Source: Desulfosporosinus lacus DSM 15449 | Lineage (GTDB): Bacteria > Bacillota > Desulfitobacteriia > Desulfitobacteriales > Desulfitobacteriaceae | DNA length: 35,280 nt | Assembly: GCF_900129935.1 (NCBI RefSeq) | Contig: NZ_FQXJ01000003.1 | Span: forward strand, 753,673-788,952 | Reading direction: 5' to 3' | In this document: positions 34,550 through 35,280 of the stretch, in pieces | Layout of the letters: each line of letters opens with the position of its first letter | How positions within the stretch are numbered: position 1 is the first letter of the stretch | The notes under the pieces: model-generated | Database searches by the model: none | Seen by the model: only the letters and a program-made list of their open reading frames with translations | What the model was told of the DNA's origin: nothing | Translations under genes and position numbers: made by a program

Positions 34550-34774
34550 TTGATTCTTCGCAAAGTGATAAATTTAATTAAGTATTGTTACTTACTGATT
34601 GCACCGGATTATTTTAATATTCGATTGGCCCTGGCAAAGGAGTTGAACTTGGAATGCAAGAGATGGCTTATATGGAACTGTGAAAAAAGGGACTTTGAAA
34701 AGTTGGAGTTTCTTGTGGGACCATATTTAATGTTAGATAAAAGTTCTAGGGAGATCATGAGAAAATACTCTTAA
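34550..34774 (+). CDS. Hypothetical small protein
   Basis: 74 residues from a TTG start with no ribosome binding site. The N-terminus is hydrophobic (VINLIKYCYLLIAPDYF) and the rest charged, ending SREIMRKYS. I do not recognise it. The frame has a stop 5 codons before the TTG. It ends 17 bases before the start of the fibronectin-type protein gene. It could be a decayed remnant or non-coding; the strong site and ATG at 34496, only six codons long, hint that an upstream frame may have been broken. Confidence 0.35.
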   Translation: MILRKVINLIKYCYLLIAPDYFNIRLALAKELNLECKRWLIWNCEKRDFEKLEFLVGPYLMLDKSSREIMRKYS

Positions 34775-34791
34775 AATAATGGAGGTAAAAA

Positions 34792-35280
34792 ATGAAAAAT
34801 AACAGTCTCAAATTAATGACCTTATTTCTTTGCTTGGTATTCTCAGCTTTAATATTTCCGAAAGATACTTTAGCCTTAAGTTCACCATCAGCCCCAACAG
34901 ATCTGACAGCCAGTGCCAAAAGCTCCAGTGAAATATACTTGGATTGGGATACTGAAAGTGGCGCTACATCTTATTATGTTTATAGAGCTAAAACCTCGTC
35001 AGGTACGTACACAAAAATCGCAACCACAACCTCTTCCCAGTATACAGATAGCGATTTGTCGGAGGATACCGCCTATTATTATAAAGTTGTCTCGGTAAAC
35101 AGTGCCGGCACAAGCACCTATTCTGCCAAGACCTATGCAACAACAGATGACGATGACGATGACGACGATTCCGATCTGTCAGCGCCAAAAGATCTGACGG
35201 CTACGGCTGAAGGCTCCGATGAAATAGAGCTGGATTGGGATTCAGTAAGTGGTGCAGAATCCTATGAAGTATACCGATCT
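34792..35280 (+). CDS. Secreted fibronectin type III repeat protein (3' end cut by window)
   Basis: The ATG at 34792 follows GGAGGTAAAAA and the frame stays open to the window end (163 residues seen). A signal peptide (KNNSLKLM, hydrophobic core LFLCLVFSALIF, likely cut after TLA) precedes fibronectin type III modules: APTDLTASAKSSSEIYLDWD, ATSYYVYRA, TAYYYKVVSVNSAG in the first (about 33-118) and APKDLTATAEGSDEIELDWD starting the second (about 131). A run of eight aspartates (about 121-128) links them. The near-identical module starts imply a tandem array beyond the edge. A role in adhesion or polysaccharide binding is likely; the partner domains are out of view. Confidence 0.9.
   Translation, partial: MKNNSLKLMTLFLCLVFSALIFPKDTLALSSPSAPTDLTASAKSSSEIYLDWDTESGATSYYVYRAKTSSGTYTKIATTTSSQYTDSDLSEDTAYYYKVVSVNSAGTSTYSAKTYATTDDDDDDDDSDLSAPKDLTATAEGSDEIELDWDSVSGAESYEVYRS

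Overview
The window looks like the chromosome of an anaerobic, spore-forming-type Firmicute of the Peptococcaceae (Desulfosporosinus or Desulfitobacterium-like). This is inferred from strong AGGAGG ribosome binding sites, frequent TTG/GTG starts, moderate GC, cell-wall-binding (CWB2) and S-layer-homology surface proteins, and strictly anaerobic chemistry (B12-dependent glutamate mutase, an oxygen-sensitive dehydratase-type Fe-S protein with its ATP-dependent activator). No rRNA, tRNA or CRISPR array was recognised.

Layout. 1-426: tandem copies of a roughly 240-bp imperfect palindrome. 516-6650: a signalling/export cassette of OmpR-type regulator, sensor kinase, MacA-like adaptor, MacB-type ATPase and permease. 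6657-7430: the same palindromic repeat in inverse orientation, so the cassette is bracketed by inverted arrays. 7462-9099: a secreted CWB2 protein. 9253-10649 (minus): a DASS/SLC13-type transporter broken by a frameshift. 11311-14770: a LysR regulator divergent from a cytoplasmic aryl-sulfate sulfotransferase that is followed by an atypical thioredoxin. 15038-17254: a secreted PepSY/SLH protein. 17474-17617: a multi-stem structured RNA resembling the molybdenum-cofactor (Moco) riboswitch class.

17785-34208 is the metabolic core: GntR regulator, glutamate racemase, glutamate mutase S, its MutL/GlmL partner, glutamate mutase E, methylaspartate ammonia-lyase, then a dehydratase-like/activator pair, a beta-carbonic anhydrase, and a complete citrate-lyase-type set citD-E-F-C-X-G. 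Read together this is the methylaspartate route of glutamate fermentation: D-Glu to L-Glu (racemase), L-Glu to 3-methylaspartate (GlmS/E with B12), then to mesaconate plus ammonia (Mal), then hydration to citramalate (no mesaconase gene is seen here), then cleavage to acetate plus pyruvate by a CitDEF-type lyase that I infer acts on citramalate rather than citrate. CitC, CitX and CitG build and charge the lyase cofactor.

The core is interrupted by a 310-bp palindromic element between glmE and mal, and by an Uma2-type nuclease gene next to a relic of a dispersed IS200/IS605-like structured end. Related relics lie at 10.7, 14.3, 25.3 and 31.6 kb, each at a boundary between gene modules. The window ends inside a secreted fibronectin-type-III protein.
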